A DNA stretch of 64,000 nt, taken from assembly GCA_023634235.1 (NCBI GenBank), contig JAMKCF010000001.1, positions 5,334,758-5,398,757 of the forward strand, read 5' to 3'. A program made the translations under genes and the position numbers. The first letter of the stretch is position 1. Each line of letters opens with the position of its first letter. Source of the DNA: Pisaster brevispinus (lineage: Eukaryota; Echinodermata; Asteroidea; Forcipulatida; Asteriidae). This document shows positions 35,518-47,700 of this stretch, piece after piece. The notes under the pieces were generated by a model that did no database searches, was not told where the DNA came from, and was given only the letters and a program-made list of their open reading frames with translations.

Positions 35518-35730
35518 TTAAGCCGCGTTCGCATTGGACTTAAAATTGGTTAACTTACCGCCGCAAATTGTTAACTTACCTATATTAAGTCCGAGTGCGA
35601 ACAGCCGGTAAATTACCGGGGTGGTAAATTACCGCCACAGCGCTGTTAACTTAACAGGCCGATTGGAGTCGCGGTAACTTAACAATGTTAACTTAACAGG
35701 TACAAGAAATCCAATGCAAATGCGGCTGAA
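35518..35730. mobile_element. MITE, GCCGCGTTCGCATTGGACTT ends
   Basis: The left end is inverted at CCAATGCAAATGCGGC. Internal GTTAACTTACC/GGTAACTTAAC palindromes. Related to 46235-46719. Confidence 0.75.
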
Positions 35731-35869
35731 GTCACAAGTTACTGCTTTTGAATTTCTCAATCTATAGAGACAGTTGCTATGTGACAGAGACGATGAACAC
35801 CCACACACAATTCTGAATGAATGAGTTTGGCACAATGGTTCCAGGGTTTGCCTACCTGGGCCCAATTTA

Positions 35870-36300
35870 ATAAAGCTTCTAAGCACAAAAAAAACTTGCT
35901 AAGCACAGGAAAATCTTGCTTAGCAGAAACAGGTTACCAACCAACATTCCGTAAAGTTTACATTGTTGCTTACATTGTAAGCACAAAAAAACTTGCTAAG
36001 CACTGGAAAATCTTGCGTAGCAGAAACAGGTTACCAACCAACATTCCGTGAAGTTTACATTGTTGCTTACATATTAAGCACAAAAAACTTGCTAAGCATA
36101 GGAAAATCTTGCTTAGCAGAAACAGGTTACCAACCAACATTTCGTAAACTTGCTGAGCATAGGAAAATCTTGCTTAGCAGAAACAGGTTACCAACCAACC
36201 ATCCGTAAAGTTTACATTGTTGCCACTGGTACCCCGCAAAACTTATGGCTAAGTATAAAGAAAGTTGCTAAGCAGAATTGTCTGCTTAACAGCTTTATGA
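35870..36300 (+). repeat. Tandem repeat, about 70-100 bp, four units
   Basis: AAATCTTGCTTAGCAGAAAC and GGTTACCAACCAACATTCCG recur four times between 35910 and 36210. The open frames here are a product of the repeat. Confidence 0.9.
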
Positions 36301-36445
36301 CAGACTTCGGGCCCAGGAGGCTGCTATACAAAAGCTTGACCTGACCTATGTTACGAAGCTACTGTCTCTTTAGTCCAAGGACTGCAGGCGTGAACTTGGC
36401 TTATTGGATCGTAGTTGCAGAAATTGTTGTCAGCAATGACCCTTA

Positions 36446-36592
36446 AGCCCGGTTCATACTTCCTGCGAATGCGAATGCGAATGCGAAGCGAATATGACGT
36501 CACAACTCTGTTTTCGCTGCGAATATTCGTTGCGAATTTTTGACGTCAACATTCGCCTCGCATTCGCATTAGCAGGAAGTATGAACCGGGCT
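36446..36592. mobile_element. Foldback MITE
   Basis: AGCCCGGTTCATACTTCCTG is perfectly inverted at the right end. Arms continue as GCGAATGCGAA repeats around a TGACGTCA-containing centre. Confidence 0.9.
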
Positions 36593-36813
36593 TTACTCCT
36601 GAAATTTTTTACGGCTATTCTTTACAAAATATGTTAGTAAGAAAATGGACTTAGCTTATACATGTACTTACCAAGCAAAAGGGCACATGGGATAAATGCA
36701 ACAACACACTTTTTTAATAGTGGCCTCACGTTTTTGACCCTAGCAGAGTCTTTCTAAAAGGCTGTAAACAAAGTGTATTTGTGTTGGTGTGTTAATTGCT
36801 TTTGTATGTTTGA

Positions 36814-37144
36814 TTAAAGGGGCACATTGTCTTTGGACTGGGCGCTTTGAGCCATAAAAAGCATTTGTTCTGTAATGAATACTAGTTGGAGAGATGTTCT
36901 AAAATAAAAATATCATGATCCGCACAAATATACCTCAAAATTATGCGGATTTCCTTTTCCTGCGTGAACTAAAACAGTCCACCATTTTGAAGAACAAAAC
37001 TTTTGCCTCCAGAAAATTACAGACTGTTATTTCAACGAAGCAAAAGGAAAACCACACAGTTCTGAAGGATATTTGTGTGAAAAATTATATTCTATTTTTA
37101 AACATGCAGCTCAAATCGCAATCCAAAGGCAATGTGTCCCTTTA
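36814..37144. mobile_element. Foldback MITE (TTAAAGGGACA family)
   Basis: TTAAAGGGGCACATTGTCTT to AAGGCAATGTGTCCCTTTA, with central CACCATTTTGAAGAAC. Same family as 15748-16132. Confidence 0.85.
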
Positions 37145-37279
37145 TGTTTTTGATTGAATGGATTTGAAAAATAACAGCAACACCAGATTTTGGTTATTGA
37201 TTTGATCCTCAAATTAAAACAGGTGTTTTAAATGCTTGTACTATTTTTGTGTAATTATAAACCTGCATAGCTTGGTTAG

Positions 37280-37569
37280 CATTATGGGAAAGCTCCATTC
37301 AAGAATTTCCGAGTTTCGCCCACGAAAACTCGAAAACTATTCATCCTTTTCACCCATTAGGTGAGTCTACATTGATCTACTTGGTTCATTAAACTTAATG
37401 GATGAGCAGTTATTCTGCCTGGGGCAGTTAGCAGCCCTACTGGTTTGTGCATGATCCAATTATGTCCACTGTTTTGAAAAGGAATTACAGGGAGATAACA
37501 GGTGTGAGGTGTCAGACGAAAAGGATGTTTCATTTTAGCCTCTTTCTTTAATGGAGCTTTCTCGTAATG
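37280..37569. mobile_element. MITE, CATTACGGGAAAGCTCCATT family
   Basis: CATTATGGGAAAGCTCCATT at the left and TAATGGAGCTTTCTCGTAATG at the right, nearly full length. Confidence 0.88.
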
Positions 37570-37689
37570 TTTTTGGTTAGTTGGTTAGTTGTTTGGAGTG
37601 AGACCAAGAATATTTATTGAGTCGGACATGTGGAGAAAAATGAGTGAATAGTATGGTAATTTTTTTAAATTTCAAACTTTCCATGTATT

Positions 37690-38130
37690 AAAGTTGGGGT
37701 CAACGTAATGCTTATTTATAGGCAACATTATCAAGAAAGATTCAATAAAAATCACCTTTGACCTTCAGTTGAATACAGTGTCTACTTGTTGAGAAAACAG
37801 GAAAAAAACTATCACGGTATTTTCGTCAAGAATGTTGATCCACATTGAGCGAGGTGACAGCGAGTACCAACCGCATCTCTGGCCGTAGATGATTCACAAA
37901 CGGACACCACTGAAATTTGAATTTCTAAACGCTTGAGGTGATCTTTGCTGATTAAATGTTTTTTGTGACATACTTTGATTTCTAATCAATGGAGGCACTT
38001 CAGGAGAAATATTTTTAGCAGGATGCTTACTCCCACTACCATCTTTACAAGTAGGCTTTTAGATAAAGTGATTTTTTTTTTAGGGTCACTACCAAAGTTT
38101 GACCCTACGTTTAACTGTTTTTTTATTGCC
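37690..38130. repeat. Two adjoining dispersed repeats
   Basis: 37690-37900 belongs to the AGCTGAATACAGTGTCTACT family. 37980-38110 matches the reverse of 15066-15310. The 142-codon open frame from 37975 is not protein-like. Confidence 0.55.
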
Positions 38131-38860
38131 AAGGTCGTACATGTAGGATCTATTTTATGTATTCCGAAAGCACCACTATCTTACATGTACAATTTTTTTT
38201 ATGTACATTTCTTTACTCAAAAAGTGTCATCTCAATGGTACATGTACGACCCAAGAAATACTATTGATTTGGGAATGTATCAAGGAAACACAAATCAGCA
38301 AGATAGATTGTTTGGTGAGAAAGACTTAACAAACCTTTTTTTAAAGAATTTAGAAAAACGTCAAGAAGCTTGGCATTTTAGGTTCAAAACTGGAAAGATA
38401 TAAATGAATACATGGGAAATGTTTGGAACATTTACATAGGGGAGTGCACACACTTCTGACTTTAAGGTTGGGGGGGGGGTGGGCACAAGAATTTCAAGAA
38501 TCTAATTTATATTTGATAGATATGGCAAAGTGCTATCCCCTACCTCATTCATTTTAAGTAGAACCTAACAATTGAGTGTTTCTTTATCTCTTTTGGCTGG
38601 TCCATGTTCATGCACTTGCTTTTCGTCTTTTTGTGATTTCTGTATATTCTATTTTGTTCTATTTTTGTTTGTTTGTAAATTTGTTAATTTGTTTCCTTAA
38701 TATTGTACAATTAGAGTAGGTTCTTTACTTGGCCTTGTGCCTTTAAATGTTATTTTAATATTTGTTTTAATTGTTGGAATTCAAATTCAATGAGCCTCTG
38801 GTCGTGACTTTTGAAATGTTTTTAATAAAAAAATAAAATAATGTAACACTTGGAATATCA
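38131..38860. other. Intergenic; probable retroposon tail at 38590-38845
   Basis: T-rich, ends in AATAAAAAAATAAAATAATG, which resembles a LINE 3' tail. The rest shows nothing recognisable. Confidence 0.4.
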
Positions 38861-39334
38861 TGTACACCAGCCCCGATTTCATAGCGCTCACTGTTAACCT
38901 CTCTACTTCTGGGAATGCATGTAACTTGTTCACAGGCCAGATTATTGTTGTCACCCGTAATGAAACCTTGACTTTAAGGCAGGGTGTAATTTTGGCAATT
39001 ACTCTACAAGTTAATGACCATAAAAACTTACTTGTTAAAGAACACTTGATAGCTGTTGATATTATAAAACATTGTTAGAAACCACCTCTTTGAGGTAGTT
39101 TAGTTTTAGAGAAAAAGGTAATTTCCACCAAAACTTGAAAGCTTTTCCCAGGCATCTGAAAGCACACAATTCGATGCAACAAGAGTGTTTTTTCCTTTCG
39201 TTATTTTCTTGTCACTACGATGACCGATTGAGTCCAAATTTTCACAGGTTTGCTACTTTACGCATATGTTGGGACACACCAAGTGAGGATACTGATCTTT
39301 GACAATTATCAAAAGTATACCCTGCCTATAAAAG

Positions 39335-40032
39335 AACAAGTTGCCTTCGGAGTTGGGCGCTTTGGGCGATAAAAAGCGCTTGTTATACGAACTGAATATG
39401 GTTGGAAAGATGTTTAAAAACTAGAGTATAATGACTCACACAAATATGCCTTGAAGCTGTGTGGTTTTCCTTTGACTTAATGAACTAACACAGTCCACCA
39501 TTTTGTAGAGGCACATTTAAAAAAAATAAATGACCCATGCCCAGTTCCTTACAGAGGGACTCAAAGGTCAAATTCAGTTTTGTGATGCATTCATTTTTCC
39601 AATAGATACAAATCTCATAAAAATGGGGAAACAATTACAAGTCTCTAAGGTTAAAATAAAATGGTGTAGATTTGTTTGATCAGACATTCTTTCAGAGCAA
39701 AATTATTTTAACGTGACATCGTTGGTAATTATAAACAAATGGCCCTGTACATTTCAAAAAGGAAATTTTGCATCGGGACAAAAGGACAAATCCAATGCCT
39801 TTTCGATTGGATATCATCAGCATTCAGGAATGAATTTACAAACCCATATATTTTACGTGAGACAACATTGGATGTTTTAGGGTGTTGAGGAAATTCGCAC
39901 TGGAAGTGTATCAAATACAACGGCATTTTACGTAACTTTAATGTGAAGTTAGAGACTTGTAATTTTCATCCCCACTTTCAAATAGGACTCCTATTGGAAA
40001 AATGACTGCAACACCAAACTTAATTTGACAAT
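39335..40032. mobile_element. Partial foldback MITE followed by MITE with GTCAAATT ends
   Basis: 39335-39540 is half of the TTAAAGGGACA family. 39568-40032 runs from GTCAAATTCAGTTTTGTG to CAACACCAAACTTAATTTGAC with inverted ends and an inner CAATAGATACAAATCTC / CTCCTATTGG pair. Confidence 0.65.
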
Positions 40033-40424
40033 AGCGTCCTTTTTAAAATTTGTCTTTTGCTCACCAACCACGTACTTTGTCTTTAGTGACCAATAACTAA
40101 GTCTCAGGTATCATTAAATTGAGGTCAGCTTATTTAATGAATTTGTACTAAAGAGCAGTAGCTTAGGTGTAGTGAACATAATTGTTTTGTGTGTATTTTG
40201 TCTGTTAACATTAGTAACCTTCACATACATTTGTACACATGGATGGCATTAAAATCTCAAAAAATCAAGACTCAAGAAGGATTTGAAGTGTGTACATGTG
40301 TACATCGCCTTTGAGAAACTCAAATTGAAAAATTTTCACACAATAGTTTCAAACAAAAAAGAAATTAGTATGCTGGAATGCTTAGAACAACTACATGGAG
40401 AAGACTGACTGTCTTAAATGTAGG
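40033..40424. other. Intergenic, no recognisable feature
   Basis: No coding signal, RNA gene or clear repeat seen. Confidence 0.4.
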
Positions 40425-40521
40425 ATCATAGATTGAGGTTTTGTCAGCATAATACTGATTTATTGGCAACATTTTCAAGAAAGATACAATAAAAGTCACA
40501 TGAGAGTTTCAGCTGAATACA

Positions 40522-40927
40522 CCCTTACAGAAATTTCGATAAGCTTGCCTGCAAGCTTGCCGTCAAGCTTGCAAGCTTGTAACAAGTTGTAGTAACAAGA
40601 TTGCGTGCAAAGTGCACGCTTATGTAAGCTTGCGGCATGCTCAATAAGATTGCAGCAAGCTTGCAGCAAGCTTAATACAAGCTTGCGGCAAGCTTAATAC
40701 AAGCTTGCGGCAAGCTGAATACAAGCTTGCGGCAAGCTTAATACAAGCTTGCGGCAAGCTTAATACAAGCTTGCGGCAAGCTTAAAACAAGCTTGCGGCA
40801 AGCTTAATACAAGCTTGCTTGATACAAGCTTGAAACAAGCTTAATACAAGCTTGCTTGCAGCAAGCTTAATACAAGCTTGCCGCAAGCTTAATACAAGCT
40901 TGCGGCAAGCTTAGTTTTCTGTAAGGG
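40522..40927. mobile_element. TIR-bounded array of AAGCTTGC palindromes
   Basis: CCCTTACAGAAA at the left and TTTCTGTAAGGG at the right enclose about 15 units of roughly 22 bp containing AAGCTTGCGGCAAGCTT, itself a perfect palindrome. The whole sits inside an AGCTGAATACAGTGT repeat, flanked by CA on both sides. Confidence 0.92.
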
Positions 40928-41129
40928 CAGTGTGTGCTGGTTGAGAAAACGGCGAACAACTCACAGTATTTTCACAGAGAATGTAGAACCATTCTCAGAG
41001 TTCCCTATTAAGGAAGTTTTAGTTGGACGTCTTAAGGAAGTCTTGTGTATGTCCAGGAACAGCTGAGCTCCTGTATGTGAACACTTGGAATGGATATTAG
41101 GATCGCTGCCTGTTCAGGAACTGACAGTG

Positions 41130-41600
41130 GAGCAAGTGCTTGGTATTCCCAGTGGGAAAACTGACTGTTAAAAACCTAAAGTTGAAGATCCCATGGGAAT
41201 GCTTAGTGTTCTCCGATGAGTATGTTGATTAGAAATACTGCCCCAGGAATAGTGTTCCCAAGCGGACATCATATTTGGAATCCGGACATTTTAGGCAAAG
41301 TTTGGTGTTCCCATGGGAATGCCCAGTGCTCCCTATCGGAAGTCAAATTAAGAATTTTGACTGCCTAGGAACACTTCGTGTTTCCATGAGAATGCTTAGT
41401 GTTCCCAGGTGGAAGTCAAATTTAGAAAATGAACATTTTAAGAACAGTTGGTGTTCCCATGGGAATGCTTAGTGTTTCCTACTGGAAGTGTTTAGAATGT
41501 GGAATGTCCAGGACCACTTGTTATTTTCATAGGAAACAGTTGGTGTTCCATTGGAATGCGTATTGTTTCCTAAAATAGTCAAATGGTTAATGCCTGTCCT
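41130..41600 (+). repeat. Irregular minisatellite, GTTCCCATGGGAATGC
   Basis: TTCCCATGGGAATGCTTAGT recurs with changes near 41192, 41306, 41381, 41451 and 41545, at spacings of about 70-110 bp. Non-coding. Confidence 0.8.
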
Positions 41601-41699
41601 GGATCGGGCAGTGTTCTGATGATTACTCTTGGAGTTCCATTCAGGAAAATGTTGTTATCATAAAAGTTCATAAACACCGAATTGTCAAGGCATACTTGG

Positions 41700-42060
41700 T
41701 GCTGCAATTCATTCAACTTCTCAGTGCAACAACTATTTTCCCTACACACAAGTGTAATATCTTACTGAACAAGTTACCATGGAGGCACATTCCAAAAAGT
41801 GGGGCTTAGGGTGGATATGCCGTGAAAAACATAACAAAAAGGCGTTATAAATCAAAAAGACAACAGAGCATTACTAACAATAGACTGACAAAACAACAAT
41901 ATCACTTTAGAGTATGCTTTAGTTGAAATCATAATCAGGCATGATATTTGGTCTTTTACAAAAAGTAGGAACATTTTATTGAGTACAAGGGCTGACTTCA
42001 TGCACAAAAGGTCTTGGGGTGGAACTAGAAATGAATTGAAGTTTGTTTTAGAGTACACTG
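41700..42060. other. Intergenic, no recognisable feature
   Basis: Phrases such as AACATTTTATTGAGTACAAG suggest an old repeat, but no family could be set. Confidence 0.35.
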
Positions 42061-42560
42061 AGGGATTGATATCGAAAGAGATAGTTGGAGACTATTCCAG
42101 TTGACTGGGCCCGAGTAGGCTTAAGTGCCCTTACACACATGTGCCCTTAGACATGCCAACTTTCAGGGTGCTTTTAACAATGAAACAATGCTACCCCACA
42201 GTGTTTTCTTTGTTCTGATGGTACCCCCACAGAGAATTTCTTCAGAAAAGGGAATAAATGAACAACAATAGCAGGACCCCACATAACGGATCTGTAAGGG
42301 TGTCTATGTTGAGAGAAGGTGCGTTTTGCAAGAGGAATGAGAAGTTTATTTGATGACATCGAGAGAGAGAGATAGTTGGAGAGTATTCCAGTTGACTGGG
42401 TCTATGTGAGCTTTAGTATGTTGCGAGGTGTTCTTGGCAAGAGGAAAGTCAAGTCTAGTTGATGATCGGGTATTGTTACTGTGAATAGCTCTGCTGAGCT
42501 GGAAAAGACGATTTTGATGAGGTGGGAGAAGCTGATGTAGAAATGAGAACATGAAAATAT
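42061..42560. repeat. Two-copy tandem repeat, about 300 bp
   Basis: GAGATAGTTGGAGACTATTC and CAGTTGACTGGG at about 42080 recur at 42368. GGTGCGTTTTGCAAGAGGAA recurs as GGTGTTCTTGGCAAGAGGAA. Confidence 0.65.
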
Positions 42561-43130
42561 CTTGCCGATACTTATAAATGTTTGAAAGAGTAATTATTTC
42601 TCACCCTCTGGGGCCCCATTGTAGGAAGCTGTTTGTCCCTAAATGATGTTTGTGAATTCCCATCACTCAGATTGAGAAAAAAATCAGAGGAAGGGGGGGG
42701 TGTATGTTTTTACACTATACATTCAAAATCTCATCAATAACGGAGCGGATTGAACGGGTCAAAGCCTTATACATGTACATGGTTCTTCATGTGTATCGAT
42801 TCAATTCTCTTGCATGGCATCATCATCATCATAATAATCTTAGTTGCGCCATTTTGGGTGTTTTGAGTGTGATTTTGCAAGTGTACGGCCACATGTAATA
42901 GGCGTTATGGATGCAGATGTGTTCAGGTGACGTGCTATCGCGGCATCCATGTTTGTTTGGACAATAGGACACTGTTTTTTTTTTTACGTTGCTCCAGATT
43001 AACATTAAATTTCACATTATTGCTTTTAATGGAGTGAAAAATGGTTTTAAATGTCACAAACTGCTAACAAACCAAAAGGACCTCTGGTATAAATGCAAAC
43101 AAATTAGTTAGTGGTCTGACGTTTCTATCC
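42561..43130. other. Intergenic, no recognisable feature
   Basis: Includes a short CATCATCATCATAATAAT tract. No gene seen. Confidence 0.4.
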
Positions 43131-43139
43131 TAGCACTAG

Positions 43140-43515
43140 CAGAGCTAAGCTTAATCGAAGGCTTAGATGTTTTAAAAAAATTGCTGAAGACCCATCTTTT
43201 TATCTGTAATTAAAACCTAATCCTAAACTGTAGTTTTCAGCATTTAAGCATTTTAATCATTTAGACTTTGAAATATGTAATTTTAAATATTAGTTTTTCA
43301 GTAATTTTACAGTTCCTTTTAGTTGTTTGTGGTATGGTTTCATTTAGGTAACAGCTGGTCTGGCCTAATTTTATATATTTTTGTTGGTGGGCTTAAATTG
43401 GGAATTATACTAAATGTTTTGTTTTCTTAATGCTTTTCATTTTGCTGTTAAGCGCTTTGAGGAATGTTGTATTCATATTGCGCTATATAAATACTGTTTT
43501 ATTATTATTATTATT
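43140..43515 (+). mobile_element. LINE 3' end
   Basis: A frame reading SLNRRLDVLKKLLKTHLFIC then a stop, followed by a tail with GCGCTATATAAATACTG and (TTA)n. Typical of a 5'-truncated LINE. Confidence 0.7.
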
Positions 43516-44200
43516 AATCATAGATTTTAATGGAGTCATACATGACTATTGATAGAAATGTATTTGTCATTTGTAAGCAAAAATGCCTGGTAAACACGGG
43601 TCTATACTTCCCCATACTTGTTTGAAACTTTCTTTACATGCAACATCACGCCTATACCCATTCCATGTGGGTCCAAGCGAAAAGTTAAAGGGGAATATTG
43701 TCCTTGGATTGGGCACTTAATGTTTTGCCTTTAAAAGAGTCATACATGATAAAGATACAAATGTGTTTGTCATTTATAAGCAAAACGTTAGAAAATTGCA
43801 AGGTAAACTGGGTCTATATTTCCCCATACTTCTTTGAAACTTTCTTTACATGCATTAAACACAAGGCATATAGCCATTCCATGTGTGTCTAAGCGAAAAG
43901 TTAAAGGGACATATTGCCTACGGATTGGGGGCTTTTTTCCATTCCTTCCTTCAGTTCCTCGAGTAATTTCATGTTAAATATTTTGCCTTTAATAGAGTCA
44001 TACATGATATAGATAAAAATGTGTTTGTCATTCGAAAGCAACAAATTAGAAAAATACATTGTAAATAGGGTCTCTATTTCCCCATACTTGTTGGAAACTT
44101 TCTTTACATGCATTAAACGGTAGTCCTATAGCCATTCCATGTCCAAGCAAACAGTTAAATGAACATATTGCTTACGGATTGGGAACTTTTTTCGTGCCTT
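43516..44200 (+). repeat. Tandem repeat, about 220-240 bp, three units
   Basis: AGAGTCATACATGATA, GTGTTTGTCATTTATAAGCA, TTCCCCATACTT and TAGCCATTCCATGT recur in order three times. Each unit also contains GTTAAAGGGACATATTGCC, the end of the foldback MITE family. Confidence 0.88.
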
Positions 44201-44632
44201 CATTCAGCTCCACTGAGTTATTTTCATCTTAAATATTTCCTTCTTGTAGCCCCTTACCAAGAGCAGCTTTTAGCCTTGTTTCGGGCGAACTTGCATAAAC
44301 AATCAAACAATAAAACTAAAAAGCTACAACACGGCAAGCAAAACCCAAGATTTTGGATGCAGGAATGTCAGATCAGCCAATCCTAATGAACATTAATGAG
44401 GGCGCTCGCAATGCTCCGATCTCAGCTGACAAATGCTCAAGAATGAACAGGAAAGGGCACCAAGACGTTTTCTCTGTGGTAGAGGGCACCTCTATTAAGA
44501 AATTATAAAATTCCATTGGAACAGTTCAAAGGGCACCAAGGCAATGACCAGGGGCAGTGGAGGCAATTGTCTCTGTAAAGTTTCACGCCTGAGGTCAAAT
44601 TCAGTCAGCAACTGGGAATATAAAAAAAATGT
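44201..44632. other. MYG1 3' flank
   Basis: Presumed 3' UTR of MYG1. GGGCACCAAGGCAATGACCAGG at about 44530 is shared with the repeat at 63170-63600. No poly(A) signal was identified with confidence. Confidence 0.4.
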
Positions 44633-44798
44633 CTAGCTAGCTTGGGCCAACGACGTTCTTGCCATCTTTAAAGCGCCCTCGTACGTCTCGTTTCCACCGA
44701 TGAAACCGTTGGCGTGAACGAATATACACCCTGGGATGCCAGACAGATCCGACAGTGCCTCATTCCTTATACCGCACCATTTCTCCGGTAGAGAGAGT
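44633..44798 (-). CDS. MYG1: MYG1 exon 8, stop codon
   Basis: Encodes [40 protein letters not shown] and [14 protein letters not shown] then TAG. The conserved [14 protein letters not shown] motif closes the family fold. Confidence 0.96.
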
Positions 44799-47700
44799 CT
44801 GATGGACGAATGGAAGAAAATTCAATAATTTTTTTTTAAAGTTTATCAAGGCCAAGTTCCACAAGCCTGTTCAGGAAAGAAAATTGTTTAGCATTATATT
44901 GTTGTATAAAAAGGTTGGTAAAAGCAAAAGAAGAAGATGCCATGTACCAAAACACCATGAGAACCCTCTGGTTTTGTATAGATACAATAATACATGCAGG
45001 CTTTATGCTGTCGCAGCAAAAATAAGATTGCTTAAAAGGTCATACACTTAACCATAATTTGGAAAGGTAACGCAATCTGCTCTGGCAACCAGGCTCCTAG
45101 TGGATGATACCAATGCCGATGTGAAGGGAGTAACCCTGTTTCAGCCCCAGGAGTAGGTGGCAACGTGACCCTGGTGACAGTTGATTTGGGTCGACAGCCC
45201 AAATCAGCTAAGTGTAGGAACACTGTCTGTGACTTGTCACTATTTTGTCAGCTCTAACAATCCTGTATAATAACTTTATTGCCATAATTGTTAAAAAATC
45301 ATGATGCTAGGGTGGCAGTCCAACTCTGCCCAGGGGTCGATTTCACAGAGCACTAAGATTCGTCTTAAGTTAAGTTATCTCATATTGCCATAGTGGCTGG
45401 TAATGTGACATCACACTTTGCTTAGCCATTAAGAGTGATTTGCAGTTAAAAATCAGTCTTGACACTTTGTGAAACCGGCCCAGGGTTCATATTTTACACT
45501 GGACTGCAGGCCTAAGGCCAGTAGTTTTTGTGTTGGCCAGTTAACAATTTGCCCTGGCAAGTTCGGCAGTCCTGTGTTTTTCAATAGCTCATATGCACGT
45601 CAGAATCAATGTCGAGCTACATGTATACACGCAACATTTCCTGAACATTCATCAAAATGAACGAGACTGCTGCTGGGTTTTGAGAAGGAGGAGGGGGGGG
45701 GGTGGGGCTGAGAAAAACAAATCAACGCCTTACCTGTTGCTGAAGGAACTACTGGAGACTGACACACACTGAACTCTCCACTTTCCGTTGGAGTCCGTGT
45801 ATAGGACGTACTTTATCGGTGTCTCAATACTCAACGATTTCTCCAGGGAGAATAGGTGCTCCTTCCATGGACCGCATCCTTCCTTAAAGACGATTATTTC
45901 ACCACTTTTGTCGACCTGAAAAAAAAAGCAATCAATGGAGGGCGTAAGTCGGCAACACTGAGCCATAAGGGATGGAGTTGACTGGTGCTGAATGTCTAAA
46001 ATAATTTAAAATATTTTGGGTTTGAACAAAAACAAATTGAGTGGAGCGGGACTTGAACCAACGACCCCCGGATTAACGTACCGGCGCTCTACCAACTGAG
46101 CTATCCAACCCTATGTTGGCGGTCTCCCTATTAGTCAATATCTGGCTACACGGCAGCTTACGGTTGTATGGCTTCTGACTGGCACCCCCGAACAAAGAGG
46201 CAAGATAGGTGGGAACTGTGTTATGGAGACACTTAAGCCATGTTCGCATTGGACTTATTTTGGGTAAACTAACCGAGCAAATGGGTAACTTGACCATTTT
46301 AAGTCCAATGCGGACAGCCCAAGAAGTTTCCCTCCCAGGTAACTTACCCGACCCGAATGGGTAGTTTAACCGGCCCACTTCTCCCCGGTTAAATAACCAA
46401 GCCGAAAAGTCCAGTGCGAACGCGATCTGGGTAAAAGCCATCCCGGTAAAAAGCCATATCCGGTCCCCCCGATTTACACGCACATGTTTACACAGAAGCT
46501 CTGTTGCACTCTTTGCATTCTCTCTGTCATGCACCGCGGTCAAAGGTCACTGCGATAGCACCCTCTTGTGTTTGTCTTAAGTTAGTCGGCAAGTTTCACC
46601 AGTCATGTCGGTTAGTTTACCCACGTCCTTAATCCAAGTGCAGAAGCTGGTAAGTTTCACCTATTGGAATGTTAACCACGGTCTCAGTAAAAAATTAATC
46701 CAATGCGAACATGGCTTTAAACACAAGACAGTCGGTTTTCTGGAAATCCATCTTTAACTTTGTCAGAAATCCTGCTTACAGACAGACCTCATGGCAAAAA
46801 ACACAACCTCTGTTCTGTTTGCCGAAAAGGCAAAGACTATAGTCAAGGACTGTAGTGAATGCAACTGACCTCAAATCGTTCCTTGAGGGCGCTCTCCACA
46901 AGTTCTCTAGCAGGCCACCAGCTGTTGGTGTAGTAGTTGACCTTGTCTAGAAATTCTTCTCCCGTCAGCTGCATTGCCTTCTGAAATCCAGCCTGCATGG
47001 AACAAAAAAAGAAGTTAAAAATTCAAGGGGTTGTATAAAGGTAGGGTCAGAGATTGGTCTTTGTCAACATAATGCTTATTTATAGTCAGAAATATATAAC
47101 ACAATATACACTAAAAGTCGCATGTGAAAGTTCCAGCTGAATACTGTGTCTACTTGCTGAAAAAACAGCAAACAAACTGTCATGGTATTTTTAAAGATGT
47201 TGAGATTCTTTGTGTTTCTCTTCATCTTGTATTTCTTTTGTTTATTGTGTTTGCTGTCTTGCTTATTTTTTCAAATTTATTATTATGTGCTTTTTTATAT
47301 ATTTATTGTACATTTTGCGTTGTTTTGGTCAAATAAGTAATAATAATAATAATAATAACAAGAACGTTGAATCCAACGACGTTTAGCGAGGTGACAGCGG
47401 GTATTGGCCACATCTCTGGCCGCAGCATTCGCGACAGACACCAACCCTTGGAAAACTGAAACAACAATTCATGCATGAGTCGTGTCTCAGTTGCAACTGT
47501 TTTAAAGTGAAACATAATAATATTCATGACCGACAGTCAAATTCTCACTGGTCCGTTCAACATCACGTGCCAGATGCTATCTTTGCTGTTTACCAAGCGC
47601 GCGAGGGAGTGTTTCACTCAAATGGTAAATACGCATGACTAGAAGACTGACACTCGGGATGCCTGGTCATCCCATGCACTTTACGAACTGCGCTTTGTCT

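Noticed and set aside
37975..38403. 142-codon plus-strand open frame
   Set aside because: Starts in a dispersed repeat, is Phe/Tyr/Asn-rich and has no recognisable motif or splice context.
40551..40912. CRISPR-like array
   Set aside because: Units are contiguous 22-bp palindromes without unique spacers, in an animal genome.
46073..46543. 156-codon minus-strand open frame
   Set aside because: It runs through a SINE and a TIR-bounded MITE; the sequence reads as repeat, not protein.
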